From the NCBI RefSeq assembly GCF_040750475.1, contig NZ_JABJVY010000011.1:94861-158860 (forward strand): a stretch of DNA of 64,000 nucleotides, written 5' to 3'. How positions within the stretch are numbered: position 1 is the first letter of the stretch; each line of letters opens with the position of its first letter. The position numbers and the translations under genes are program-made. This document shows positions 1-8,587 of the stretch, piece by piece. The notes under the pieces are model-generated. The model saw nothing but the letters and a program-made list of their open reading frames with translations. It did no database searches and was not told where the DNA came from. This DNA comes from Amorphus sp040750475. GTDB taxonomy: Bacteria; Pseudomonadota; Alphaproteobacteria; Rhizobiales; Amorphaceae.

Positions 1-261
1 GTCGGTAAAGGCCTTGTCGAGATCGGGATCGCCGGCATAGCCGACATCCTTCTGCGAGAGTTGGGTAATGTCGGAGGTAAAGCCCTTATAGGCGGTTTCG
101 ACAGCGGCCCAATCGCCCTTGTTTACGGCGGCGAGATAGGCTTCACGCCCCTTAATCAGCGGATCGGATTGCGGCGAGGCGTAGGTGTAGGCTTGCCCCT
201 CGCCTGCCCCCGCGACAACGGCCACTGCGATCAGCGCGGCGACGATCCCTTTGTTGCGCAT
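1..261 (-). CDS. Small exported protein of unknown function, cut by the window edge
   Basis: The frame opens with ATG at 261 behind a good AGGAGG ribosome site and is still open at base 1, giving 87 residues of an incomplete protein. The N-terminus reads MRNKGIVAALIAVAVVAGAG, a typical Sec signal peptide, so the product is probably periplasmic. The visible mature part is helical and polar and shows no motif I recognise. It lies 22 bases downstream of the FAD oxidoreductase and is the last visible gene of the FTR1 iron locus, so a role in that system is plausible but inferred only from position. Confidence 0.65.
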   Translation of the reverse strand, partial: MRNKGIVAALIAVAVVAGAGEGQAYTYASPQSDPLIKGREAYLAAVNKGDWAAVETAYKGFTSDITQLSQKDVGYAGDPDLDKAFTD

Positions 262-283
262 CAGACGCCCCTCCTATGCTTGC

Positions 284-1717
284 TCAAGCAATGCTCTCGG
301 TTTCGATGACGACCCGTTCGTTGCGATGATCGCGGATCGCACGGCGCCGGTCGGCGCCCTCCAACAGACTGCGCGCGGCAAGCTGGCCCATCTCCATCGC
401 CGTGTCGGTGAAGACGTAACGAAAGCTGCCCTGCCGCCCGCACTGGACCAGATTGTCGATCGCCTCCAGGCGCCGGAACGCCGCCTCCCGCGCGCGCTCA
501 TATCCCTTGACCATCAGCGGATAGGCGGTGGCGGCGCGGGTGGAAAAGAACTCGCCTGTCATGGCGGCGGGGTCGATGCCCAAGCGCGAAAGATCATGAC
601 GGATACGGGGAAGCAGTACCTCGTCCTCCGCCCCCCAGAGCGGGTCGCCCGGATCGCACGGGATCTCCAGCATCAGCGACGAGCGCCCGGCCGGCGCCAT
701 CTCCGGCGAGCGCCGCTTCGGCTCCTGCAGCCGCGTCGCCATGATCCCGGGATCTGAAAGATATTGCCAGGTGAAGGGCGAGACGTCGGCCACGTCCATC
801 GTCACGTTGAAGAAGCGCAAGCCCCGGAATCGGAGCGAACACGTGCCGCCGGTCAGCCGTACCATGTCTGGCAACGGCATGGTGGAGACTACGGCATCGC
901 AGGGGAAAGCGCCGGCGTCGGTTTCCACCCGCGAGATCGCGCTGCCCGAAACCCGAAGCCCGGTCACCGTGACGCCGGTGCGCAACTGCGCCCCCTCCGC
1001 CATCACGCGCTCCGCGAGGCGGTCGAAGATCATGCCGAAGCCAAGGCGCGGATAACGGTAGGCGCGGGCATAGGTCCGGACCCCGCTGTGGCGTCCCGGC
1101 AGCAGGCGGCGGGCGACATCCTTGAGGTCGACCAGGCTGATGCGCTGCTCCGCCCAATCGCCGGAAAGTGCGCTCGGCTCGATCCCCCAGAGCTTGCGCG
1201 TGTAGCCCTCGAAGAAGGTGCGATAGAGCGTCGGGCCGAACCGGGCACGGGTCCAGGTCGCGAAATCCGCCTCCGGGTCGACGGACGGTCGACGGATCGC
1301 GGTCCACGCAAGGTCCCGAGCGGCGCTTGCGAGCAGCGAGGGCGGTGCGTTCGCCAAAAGATTGCCGATCGCCAGCGGGTATTCGTAGGTGCGTCCCGCC
1401 AGTCGGATCACCGAGCGGCGTTCCGCGGTCAGGAGATCGTCGCCGACGAGCCCCTCCACCAGCGCCAGAAGCTCGGCATTGTGGGTGATGAAGCGGTGAC
1501 CGCCGAAATCGAACAGATAGGTCCCGGCCCGCCCTTCGAACGCGGTGGTTCCGCCAAGCCCGCCGAGCGCCGATCGCCGCTCCAAGATGGTGACGGCAAC
1601 ACCGTCACGCACCAGCTCGTGCGCCGCCACGAGCCCGGCCGGCCCCGCCCCGATCACCACCACGTGGCGCGGACGGCGCGAAGACCGGAAGCGCTTCGGC
1701 TCGGCGGCGTAGGTCAT
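284..1717 (-). CDS. FAD-dependent amine-oxidase/protoporphyrinogen-oxidase-like oxidoreductase
   Basis: A 477-residue flavoprotein. The N-terminal dinucleotide-binding fold has GAGPAG at residues 23-28, followed by an acidic strand end (ILERR) and a GGLGG turn. Further on, 'FEGYTRKLWG' is a hallmark of HemY/UDP-galactopyranose-mutase-like NAD(P)/FAD proteins (COG1232 type). I chose ATG 1717 rather than an upstream ATG at 1783, because the upstream one lies inside the FTR1 gene and 1717 has a GAGG site and sits 7 bases after the FTR1 stop. The tight spacing indicates one operon with FTR1 and the multiheme cytochrome. The substrate is unknown. A sugar, carotenoid, squalene or porphyrin ring precursor is possible for the family, and nothing here decides. 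Confidence 0.8.
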   Translation of the reverse strand: MTYAAEPKRFRSSRRPRHVVVIGAGPAGLVAAHELVRDGVAVTILERRSALGGLGGTTAFEGRAGTYLFDFGGHRFITHNAELLALVEGLVGDDLLTAERRSVIRLAGRTYEYPLAIGNLLANAPPSLLASAARDLAWTAIRRPSVDPEADFATWTRARFGPTLYRTFFEGYTRKLWGIEPSALSGDWAEQRISLVDLKDVARRLLPGRHSGVRTYARAYRYPRLGFGMIFDRLAERVMAEGAQLRTGVTVTGLRVSGSAISRVETDAGAFPCDAVVSTMPLPDMVRLTGGTCSLRFRGLRFFNVTMDVADVSPFTWQYLSDPGIMATRLQEPKRRSPEMAPAGRSSLMLEIPCDPGDPLWGAEDEVLLPRIRHDLSRLGIDPAAMTGEFFSTRAATAYPLMVKGYERAREAAFRRLEAIDNLVQCGRQGSFRYVFTDTAMEMGQLAARSLLEGADRRRAIRDHRNERVVIETESIA

Positions 1718-1724
1718 GATCGCC

Positions 1725-2546
1725 TCACGCCTGCTTCGGCTTCGGCGCAGGGGCATAGGCCCGGTACCAAAGCGAGCCGGCAATCAGCAGGAAGGCGAGC
1801 CAGACGCCGAATTGCAATGGCGTGGGAGTTGCCGAATAGCCGAACAACCCGCGCAGGAACTCGCCGACGCCGCCGGTGTCCGGCAGGACCGGCGTCAGGT
1901 TGAACAGCGCCGCCGTCGGCCCCGGCAGATAGCTGAGCCCCTGCAGAATGTTCGTGGCCGACGCCAGGAGCCCGGCGGCGATCACGATCAGAAGCAGGCT
2001 GGACCATTTGAAGAATTCGCGGATCGGCACGCCGCGGGTGCCACGCAGGAGAAGCCAGACGAACACGATTGCCAGCGCAAAGCCGAGAAGGCCGCCGATC
2101 GGCGAAATCACGCTGCCGCCATAGACCAGTGCGGAGAAGAAGAGGATCGTTTCCATCGCTTCTCGCCAGACCGAGATGAACGCGAGGAAAGCAATGCCGA
2201 AGATGTTGCCAGTGGAGACGTGCATCTTGAGCTGCTGTTTCGCCGCCCCGGTCGCCTCCTTGGCCTGCTTCTGCATCCAGATCGCCATGTAGGAGAGGAC
2301 GGCAGCGGCAAGCACCATGATCGTCGCCGTCAGGATCAGCCGGTAGGCGTCGGAGTGGAACTGGTCGACCACGAACTGCAGCACGAAGGCGGCCGCGACC
2401 GCCGCCAAAAGGCCTGCGACCACGCCGACGAAGATCCAGACGGCATAGCGCATGGCTTCCAGCTCGCGCAGATAGGCGAGCAGGATCCCGACGAGCAGGA
2501 AGGCTTCCAGGCTTTCGCGAAAGGCGATGAGAAAGGTGACGAACAT
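1725..2546 (-). CDS. FTR1-family high-affinity iron permease
   Basis: A 273-residue polytopic membrane protein with about seven hydrophobic segments. Both REXXE iron-binding motifs of the FTR1/EfeU family are present: RESLE at residues 10-14 in the first helix and REAME at 128-132 in a later helix. In characterised systems FTR1 proteins carry ferric iron across the membrane after oxidation of ferrous iron by a partner (Fet3 multicopper oxidase, EfeB peroxidase or the P19/FtrABCD proteins). None of those partners is seen here. The gene starts 2 bases after the end of the multiheme cytochrome gene, and is followed after 7 bases by an FAD oxidoreductase, so the cytochrome is the obvious candidate redox partner. 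Confidence 0.92.
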   Translation of the reverse strand: MFVTFLIAFRESLEAFLLVGILLAYLRELEAMRYAVWIFVGVVAGLLAAVAAAFVLQFVVDQFHSDAYRLILTATIMVLAAAVLSYMAIWMQKQAKEATGAAKQQLKMHVSTGNIFGIAFLAFISVWREAMETILFFSALVYGGSVISPIGGLLGFALAIVFVWLLLRGTRGVPIREFFKWSSLLLIVIAAGLLASATNILQGLSYLPGPTAALFNLTPVLPDTGGVGEFLRGLFGYSATPTPLQFGVWLAFLLIAGSLWYRAYAPAPKPKQA

Positions 2547-2548
2547 GG

Positions 2549-5500
2549 TCAGGAACTCCCGATCGTGCGGGTGATGTGGGTCAGTTCGACGGCCTCCGGA
2601 TCGGGCAGATCCGGATAATTCTTCTGAACGAGGTCGGTGACCGCCTGGGGGAAGACGCGGAACATCAGCTTGACGTCGACCTGAAATGGCCCCTTCGCGC
2701 CGGCCGGCAGCGCGAAACGCTCGTCGCGGTGGCCTTTCGGCGGGATCCGCGTGTCGGCCTCCATCCGGCGGTAGTTCCAGAAGTCGACCCCGACGACGTG
2801 GCCGGTGCCGTCGCCGAATTTGTCTCCAAACATGCGGGCGTCCGGGTCGAGATGGCCGTCCTTGTCGAGCTTGCCGGAAGCAAGCACCGTCTTGCCGTCC
2901 GCGTCCGTGACGGTGACGTCGAGCCAGAGCTCGCGGAAGTCGGCGACGCCGGTCGGCAGCTTGTGGCCGGCGCCGACATTGGTCACGCGCACCACCAGAT
3001 CGTTGCCGCCCTTATCACCGGCCTGGACGGAGGCATCCACGGTGGCGGCGCGCTTAAGGAGCGCAATCGACATCTGCCGGCGCTTGGGATCGCGCAGGCC
3101 GGGAAGGAAATACTGCCCGCCGGGGAAATTGTGGGCGAAATAGTTCGGCTGCACCGGGCCGTTATCCGTCACCCGGCCGGCAATCGGCGTCCCGATCTTA
3201 GCGACGTCGGCATGCATATGGCAGTCGAAGCAGGTGCGCCGATCGGCCGGGTTCTTCGGGTTGGCGTAGGGCGAGTTCAGCCACTCGGTGTAGGTGTTGG
3301 TGGTCATCGCGCCGACGCCGGGCGTGAACTCGTTGTGGCAGGTGGAACAGAAAATCGGGTCCTTCAGGGCTGCCGGAGAGAACTCCTCATAGTGCACCTC
3401 CGGTTCGGCCCGGATCGCGCGGTGCGCGACCCAGCGCACCAGCGGCCAATCGGACTCCTCGCCGGGATAGCGGGCGCGATCGGCAAGGTTCAGGGTCGAA
3501 CTGGAGTTGCCGCCACCCTGCTCGCCGACCGCCTCGACCTTGTCGACGCGGTGGCAGAACAGGCATCCTGTGCCCTCGTCCAGCGCCCAGGTCCGCTCCT
3601 TGAGCTCGTCATAAAGCGACTGGCCGTTCTGGTCGTGGAGGTGGGATACGCCCTCTGTCTTGCGCTGTCCGGCCAAAAGCGACTGGGGCATGTGGCAGCC
3701 CATGCACCAGGCACGGAAATCCTCGCCCACGGCCGCCGCCGCCATGTCCTCCAGCGTCTGGTAATAGGGGTTGGATTCCCCCATCAGCCGATGCATCGAG
3801 CCCGACCATTCCTCGAAAATCTGGGTGTGGCAGTTGCCGCAGAGCGCGGAATTGACCCACTGGGAATGGTCGACCTCGCCCTTGCCACCATCGGCGCGCA
3901 GCCAGGTGGACAGAAGCGGCAGATTGCCCGGCGACGTCACGTAGGCGTGCAGGTCGTGCATCATCGCCGAGACCTCGGGCGTCGGCTTCTCCGGGTCCGT
4001 GTTCGGCGTCGGGAAGCGGGTGTCGAAGCCCATGCCGCCCTGGGTTTGGCGGATCATCCGGATATATTCGGCCACGAAGTCGCCCGTGACGAAGGTCTTC
4101 AGGCTGAAATGGCCGGGCACGGCATCCTTTTCGACGTCGAGCTTGGTGTCCCGGAACAGGAAGCCGTTGGTGTAGTTGAAGCCGTCCAGATGGCAGCTGG
4201 CGCAGCTCATCCAGTTGTCGCCCGCCATCGGCGCCTTCGGAAACGCCGCCGTCCTGGCCAGATGGAAGAGCCGCAATCCGCGCCGCATCTTCGGCGCAAG
4301 CGGGTCGGAGGCCACCAGCTTGGCAAAGCTCGGCTTCGCAACGCCGAGCTGAGCGAACGGCCCGCCGCCCCCGGTGGAGAGCGAGGTCACATCCAGGCTC
4401 ATGGCGTTCTGGACGTAGATGTCCTCGCCCGTCATCGCGATCCCGCGCGGGTTCTCGCCCGGCAACGCCAGGATCTGCGAAGCGTTCGCGCCGCTGGTGC
4501 CGCCCGCGCCCTCGTCGCCCGTGACCGGCGGCGCCCGCGACAGATCGAAGACCACCAGGTCCTCGCTGCCGGCCATGGTCACGTAGACCTTGCTGCCATC
4601 GTCGGAGAAAGCGGCATCGTACGGATTGGAAACGATGCGCTGGACGTTGCCGCTCTCCACGATGTTGATCTGTTTGAAAAGCTGCTTGCGCCGGTTGACC
4701 ACCTCGTGCTCGTCGCCCTCGCCCAGCCACAGCACCGAGACCACGGGAAAAACGATCGACTGGAACTGGAACGGGTGGTCGAAATTCCACAGATGATGCG
4801 GCAGCCAGGCCTGCTTCAGATCGGGAGAGATCACGATCCGGTCGAGCACGCGGGGAAGGCCTTGCGAGACGGTTTCGTCCGGGTCCTGGCTCTCGGCGAG
4901 CTTGATCGTCTTGACCAGCTTCGCCGGCAGCGAGGTGGTGTCGTAGATCGACACGGTTCCGATCAGGGCATGCGTGACCAGCAGGCGGCCGTCGGGCATC
5001 AGCGCCAGGCCGCGCGGCGTCGCCGCCACCTCCTGGCGGATGCGGACCGAGCCGTCTTCGCCGATGCCGTAAAGGAGGCCGGCCTCGCTCATGGTGACCC
5101 AGAACAGCCGATTGCGGGCGTCATAGACGACGCCGTAAGGCCGGCCGGCCAGCGGCCGCTTCGCTGTCACCTTGAAGGTCTTGGTATCGACCAGATAGAG
5201 CGCGTCGCCGGCATGGTCGGTGGCGGCCAGCAGCGTCTCGTCACCGTTGAGGGCGAGCGTGCGGATCTCCGTGCCGAGCATCACCTCGTCGGTGCGCTCA
5301 CCGGTCTTGCGGTCGATCCGCGAAACCGATCCGCCCTCGAAATTTGCGCTGTAGAGCGCGCTTTTGTCGTTGGAGAGGATCAGCGATCCACTGGTTACTG
5401 CGGCCGGTTTCGGTTGGTTGGCGGCGGAAGCACCAGGCGCCGGCGCGAATGCGAAGGCCCCGATCAGCGCGATCCCGCCGACGGCGAACGCGACCCCGAT

Positions 5501-6097
5501 CAGACGCCGCACCAAGCTTTGGCGCCAGGCGTGCCACAGCATAGCCGCCACCAGCGGGATCGCGGTCGCCAGATGCACCAGATGAGCGACCTCTCCCACC
5601 TGGGTGCGATCCTCACCGATCACCAACAGCCACAGCCCACACAGGAACATGACCGTCAGACAAATCTCGATCAGGCGGCCGGTCCGTCGGTTGAAGGATC
5701 GCCGACTCCACTCCAGATTGCCCCGGTGCAGCCCCCAGAACAGCATGATGACGAGCGGAAACAGGATCACCGCCGCGACGATGTGCACCTCAAGCGCCCA
5801 TCGTTTCACCGACCAGGGCACCTGGGTGTACTCGGTAATCATCAGTCCGGTGGCAAGCAGCAGGTAGAGGCAGAGCTCCACCGGCGTCATCAGCTTGCGA
5901 GCGTAGCGGGTGCGAAACTGGCGCACCTTCTTCTGAAACGGCGTCAATTTCCGCCGTTCGCGCCCCTTCCCATCCCGCCCTTTGCCGTCGCGTCCCGACG
6001 CGCTGCGCGTGCGCGCCGGGCGCTCACGACCGCCTTCCGGACGCCCGGCGGCTGCCGGGCGCTCGGATTGGCCGTCGGGTTGCTCGATCTCACTCAT
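2549..6097 (-). CDS. Membrane-anchored beta-propeller/hexaheme cytochrome c fusion protein
   Basis: A 1182-residue protein built of several parts. Residues 1-60 are a charged cytoplasmic tail rich in Arg, Gly and Glu. Residues about 70-225 hold four or five membrane helices with several histidines, resembling a small b-type cytochrome module. Residues about 235-590 are YVTN/WD-like beta-propeller repeats. The C-terminal part has six CXXCH heme sites starting at Cys632, 753, 798, 845, 917 and 956. A final beta-sandwich contains 'NVGAGHKLPTG', seen in other multiheme cytochromes. The hemes must lie outside the cytoplasmic membrane. The gene is translationally coupled to FTR1, so the inferred role is electron transfer linked to iron oxidation or reduction during uptake. 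I know of no characterised protein with this full architecture. Confidence 0.85.
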   Translation of the reverse strand: MSEIEQPDGQSERPAAAGRPEGGRERPARTRSASGRDGKGRDGKGRERRKLTPFQKKVRQFRTRYARKLMTPVELCLYLLLATGLMITEYTQVPWSVKRWALEVHIVAAVILFPLVIMLFWGLHRGNLEWSRRSFNRRTGRLIEICLTVMFLCGLWLLVIGEDRTQVGEVAHLVHLATAIPLVAAMLWHAWRQSLVRRLIGVAFAVGGIALIGAFAFAPAPGASAANQPKPAAVTSGSLILSNDKSALYSANFEGGSVSRIDRKTGERTDEVMLGTEIRTLALNGDETLLAATDHAGDALYLVDTKTFKVTAKRPLAGRPYGVVYDARNRLFWVTMSEAGLLYGIGEDGSVRIRQEVAATPRGLALMPDGRLLVTHALIGTVSIYDTTSLPAKLVKTIKLAESQDPDETVSQGLPRVLDRIVISPDLKQAWLPHHLWNFDHPFQFQSIVFPVVSVLWLGEGDEHEVVNRRKQLFKQINIVESGNVQRIVSNPYDAAFSDDGSKVYVTMAGSEDLVVFDLSRAPPVTGDEGAGGTSGANASQILALPGENPRGIAMTGEDIYVQNAMSLDVTSLSTGGGGPFAQLGVAKPSFAKLVASDPLAPKMRRGLRLFHLARTAAFPKAPMAGDNWMSCASCHLDGFNYTNGFLFRDTKLDVEKDAVPGHFSLKTFVTGDFVAEYIRMIRQTQGGMGFDTRFPTPNTDPEKPTPEVSAMMHDLHAYVTSPGNLPLLSTWLRADGGKGEVDHSQWVNSALCGNCHTQIFEEWSGSMHRLMGESNPYYQTLEDMAAAAVGEDFRAWCMGCHMPQSLLAGQRKTEGVSHLHDQNGQSLYDELKERTWALDEGTGCLFCHRVDKVEAVGEQGGGNSSSTLNLADRARYPGEESDWPLVRWVAHRAIRAEPEVHYEEFSPAALKDPIFCSTCHNEFTPGVGAMTTNTYTEWLNSPYANPKNPADRRTCFDCHMHADVAKIGTPIAGRVTDNGPVQPNYFAHNFPGGQYFLPGLRDPKRRQMSIALLKRAATVDASVQAGDKGGNDLVVRVTNVGAGHKLPTGVADFRELWLDVTVTDADGKTVLASGKLDKDGHLDPDARMFGDKFGDGTGHVVGVDFWNYRRMEADTRIPPKGHRDERFALPAGAKGPFQVDVKLMFRVFPQAVTDLVQKNYPDLPDPEAVELTHITRTIGSS

Positions 6098-6119
6098 GGA
6101 CGGCGCGCGACGTCCGGCC

Positions 6120-8159
6120 TCACTTGGCCGCGGAGACGACGGCCTTGGACGCCATCACGGCAGCCCGGCCATGCGCGCCGCCGGCATGGGTGATCGACTT
6201 GATGCCGTTCTGGTTAATGTCACCGTCATAGTCCGTTGCGACCATGTGCTCGCCGGTGTCGTTGAGCCATTCGGCAAGCTGCATGCCGCGCCCAACGGTG
6301 CGGAACCAGGCGGTGTAGCGCTCGGCGAGATGGGCCAGCGTCAGGGCCTGATTGCTCTCGCCAGTGCGCGAGACCAGATCCAGCATCATCACCCGGATGC
6401 CGCCGGACACGGTCCCCGCCTCCCAAGGCGTCACCTCGAACGGCTTGCCGGGCTCGTCGTTGTAGATGCCGAGCGCGGAATCGAACAGGTGTGCTTCCGC
6501 GGCGAGGAAGGCGTCGCGAGCCGCGTCGCGGTACTTGCTGTCGCCGGTCGCCAGGAAGGCCGCATCGAAGCCGCGGATCACCGCGAACTGCGTCGCAACC
6601 GAATGGCTCGCACCCGCCCCCGTTCCGATCGTATAGCTGTCGGCATAGAGCCCGTCCGCCCCCTTGACCTTGTCGATCAGGAAGTCGGCCTGGGTCTTGA
6701 TCAGGGACAGAGCCGCCTTGCCCTCGTCGGTGCCGAGCGGCTTGCCGCTGGTGGCGGAGGCGTAACCGACCGGCAGCGCATCGATGGCGCGCTGATAGAT
6801 CTGCAGCGCAGCCAAGGTATAGGCGGCATCCAGCGTGGTGACGGTGTCGCCCGCCTTGCCGTCTGACCAGGTATCGACCAGGGTTCCGGCATCCTTGTCG
6901 AAATGCAGCACCATCAGATTCTGCGTCGTCAGCCGCGTCAGAAGCTGAACCAGGGAGAACGGATCGTCGGCCGCCACGCTGCCGAGCGGATCACCTTCGA
7001 GGTTCGCCTTCGGCGCGGACGGGAACGGATCGCCGTCGAACACGGCCAGAAAATCGGCCTTCTGGTTCGTGTTGGCCGGCCGCTGGTCGGAAAAGCCGTA
7101 AAACTCGGCAAGCGGCCACAGCATCACCCACTGGGTGCGCAGACTGGAGCCCCCGTCATCGACCTTGGGATCGGCAAGCGCGGTCACCCCATTTTGCTGA
7201 TCGAGCGTGACGGACACCCTGTTCGGCAGCCAAATCGGGGTCTTGGAAGCGTCGTAGTCGTCCGGGATCTTCGCGCCGAGCGTCTTGCCGTCATAGGCAA
7301 ACTGGTCGCGGATCATGGTCAGCTTGTCCCATGAGATCTCCGTCAGCATCAGCCCATTGAAGCCGTCGGCTCCGACATCCCCAAGGCCGATGTCGGATCC
7401 CTTGTCCATGTCCACGCTGGTCGCATCGACCGGCTCGTCGCCGTCGACCTTGTGCATCTGGCGCAGATAATCCTGTGCCCACAGAACGTCTTTCAGAAGC
7501 TCCATGCCCGCGGCCTGAGGCGTAAAGGCGTTCTGGAACCCGTCGCTGGGCCAGCGCAGAGAGGCGTAGTCGCGAAAGTAGGCCGGCAGCACCGCCTGGA
7601 TCGACTTCTGCTCGCCGGTGTCGGTGAGAATCTCCATCGGCGTCGTGGCCTGGGTCGCGATATCGACCGGCGCGGCAAATTCCGGCTTGCCGCCCGCAAG
7701 GGGAAACGAGATCGGATAGAAATTCTGCGGCAGGTCGTCCGGCGTCTGCCCGGCGGCAGTCGCAAGCCCGACTACCCGCTTGCCGAGAGCTTCCATCACG
7801 TTGCCGGAGCCGGCGCGCGCCTTGTTCACCGGCCCGTTGGCGATGTGCGGCCCCATTCCCGACTGGTAGTTCACCGCATACATCGCCTCCTCGGAAAGCT
7901 CGTAGGAGTCGATACCGGCGGCAAAGTCGAACGGATCGGGCTTATTGGCCTGGTCGGGATCGAGCACGTCGAGATTGAGACCGAGCCCTTCGGCAAGCGG
8001 CTCGCCGGACAGCTCGAACTCGGTATAGGCGAACATTCCCGCCGCCGTATCCCACGTCGCATCCGTCACCTTCACGCTCGCCGCCTCTTGAGCGAGCACC
8101 GGCCCGCTCGCGACCACCGCAACGCAGACGATCGGCACGGCCTTCCAGGAAAACACCAT
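6120..8159 (-). CDS. Secreted protein of unknown function, first gene of the FTR1/cytochrome locus
   Basis: A 679-residue protein with a clear signal peptide (MVFSWKAVPIVCVAVVASGP then LAQ). The start ATG at 8159 is preceded by GGGGTGA. An earlier in-frame ATG at 8237 would put a charged stretch before the signal peptide and is less likely. The mature protein is acidic, rich in Asp and Ala, and its C-terminal half consists of repeated amphipathic helices, which suggests an alpha/alpha toroid like that of some glycosidases and terpene cyclases. That is only an impression from helix pattern. There is no CXXCH, no imelysin (EfeO) signature and no multicopper-oxidase motif. The cytochrome gene follows 22 bases downstream, so this is likely a periplasmic component of the same system. 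Confidence 0.75.
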   Translation of the reverse strand: MVFSWKAVPIVCVAVVASGPVLAQEAASVKVTDATWDTAAGMFAYTEFELSGEPLAEGLGLNLDVLDPDQANKPDPFDFAAGIDSYELSEEAMYAVNYQSGMGPHIANGPVNKARAGSGNVMEALGKRVVGLATAAGQTPDDLPQNFYPISFPLAGGKPEFAAPVDIATQATTPMEILTDTGEQKSIQAVLPAYFRDYASLRWPSDGFQNAFTPQAAGMELLKDVLWAQDYLRQMHKVDGDEPVDATSVDMDKGSDIGLGDVGADGFNGLMLTEISWDKLTMIRDQFAYDGKTLGAKIPDDYDASKTPIWLPNRVSVTLDQQNGVTALADPKVDDGGSSLRTQWVMLWPLAEFYGFSDQRPANTNQKADFLAVFDGDPFPSAPKANLEGDPLGSVAADDPFSLVQLLTRLTTQNLMVLHFDKDAGTLVDTWSDGKAGDTVTTLDAAYTLAALQIYQRAIDALPVGYASATSGKPLGTDEGKAALSLIKTQADFLIDKVKGADGLYADSYTIGTGAGASHSVATQFAVIRGFDAAFLATGDSKYRDAARDAFLAAEAHLFDSALGIYNDEPGKPFEVTPWEAGTVSGGIRVMMLDLVSRTGESNQALTLAHLAERYTAWFRTVGRGMQLAEWLNDTGEHMVATDYDGDINQNGIKSITHAGGAHGRAAVMASKAVVSAAK

Positions 8160-8587
8160 CGGATCACCCCTTTTCGCCGGGACAAGCAGACGCAAACACA
8201 CGTGCGGCGGGCATCCCTCAAGGATGCTGCCGCCCACGCCTCGTCACTTGCCTGACATCTGTCGGCGCCAATTCGGCACCGTCACCCCTGCCAAGGTTGA
8301 TAGACCCGCACATTCCAGTAAAACAATCCCAAAATTTCTCGGGTTGCCGATGAAAGAGAGAATCTCTAGCGACGTCGCTTAGAGATGCGCGTTTATTAGA
8401 AATTCGTGATCTTATTTTATACTTATTCTAAATTAGAATCTATAAAACATCGCGAGGGTTCGGCCGCATGCGGACGCACCAACACTGAAAAATGGCTGTC
8501 GTGACGGAACGCGGGGCGGAATGTGAAGGCAAGATGAGCGGCCTAAAGCGCGCGGCATCACACGGCGGCCGGGGCAAGGGGGTATCG
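8160..8587. promoter_or_regulatory. AT-rich divergent intergenic region upstream of the iron locus and the flavin reductase
   Basis: A 428-bp gap between divergent genes. The middle (about 8320-8460) is markedly AT-rich for this genome, as expected for promoters. It holds an imperfect 25-bp hairpin at 8362-8386 (ATCTCTAGCGAC against GTCGCTTAGAGAT, one bulge) and a 15-bp palindrome listed separately. No convincing gene is visible apart from an in-frame 5' extension of the flavin reductase. Confidence 0.5.
8425..8439. promoter_or_regulatory. 15-bp palindrome, candidate operator for the iron locus
   Basis: ATTCTAAATTAGAAT is a perfect palindrome around a single central A, in the AT-rich region between the divergent genes. 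Another TTAGAA half-site occurs at 8396-8401. Half-sites of the TTAGAA/TTCTAA type are typical of alphaproteobacterial iron regulators such as Irr, but the orientation and spacing here are not the classical iron control element, so assignment to an iron regulator is a guess based on the downstream FTR1 gene. Confidence 0.35.

Noticed and set aside
2576..6193. A 1205-residue open frame on the plus strand opposite the multiheme cytochrome gene
   Set aside because: It is the complement of a GC-rich gene with strong domain evidence. Its translation is His/Arg/Gly-rich with no recognisable fold, and it has no ribosome site.
8492..8587. N-terminal extension of the flavin reductase
   Set aside because: The extra 32 residues are unlike the family and ATG 8588 has the better ribosome site.
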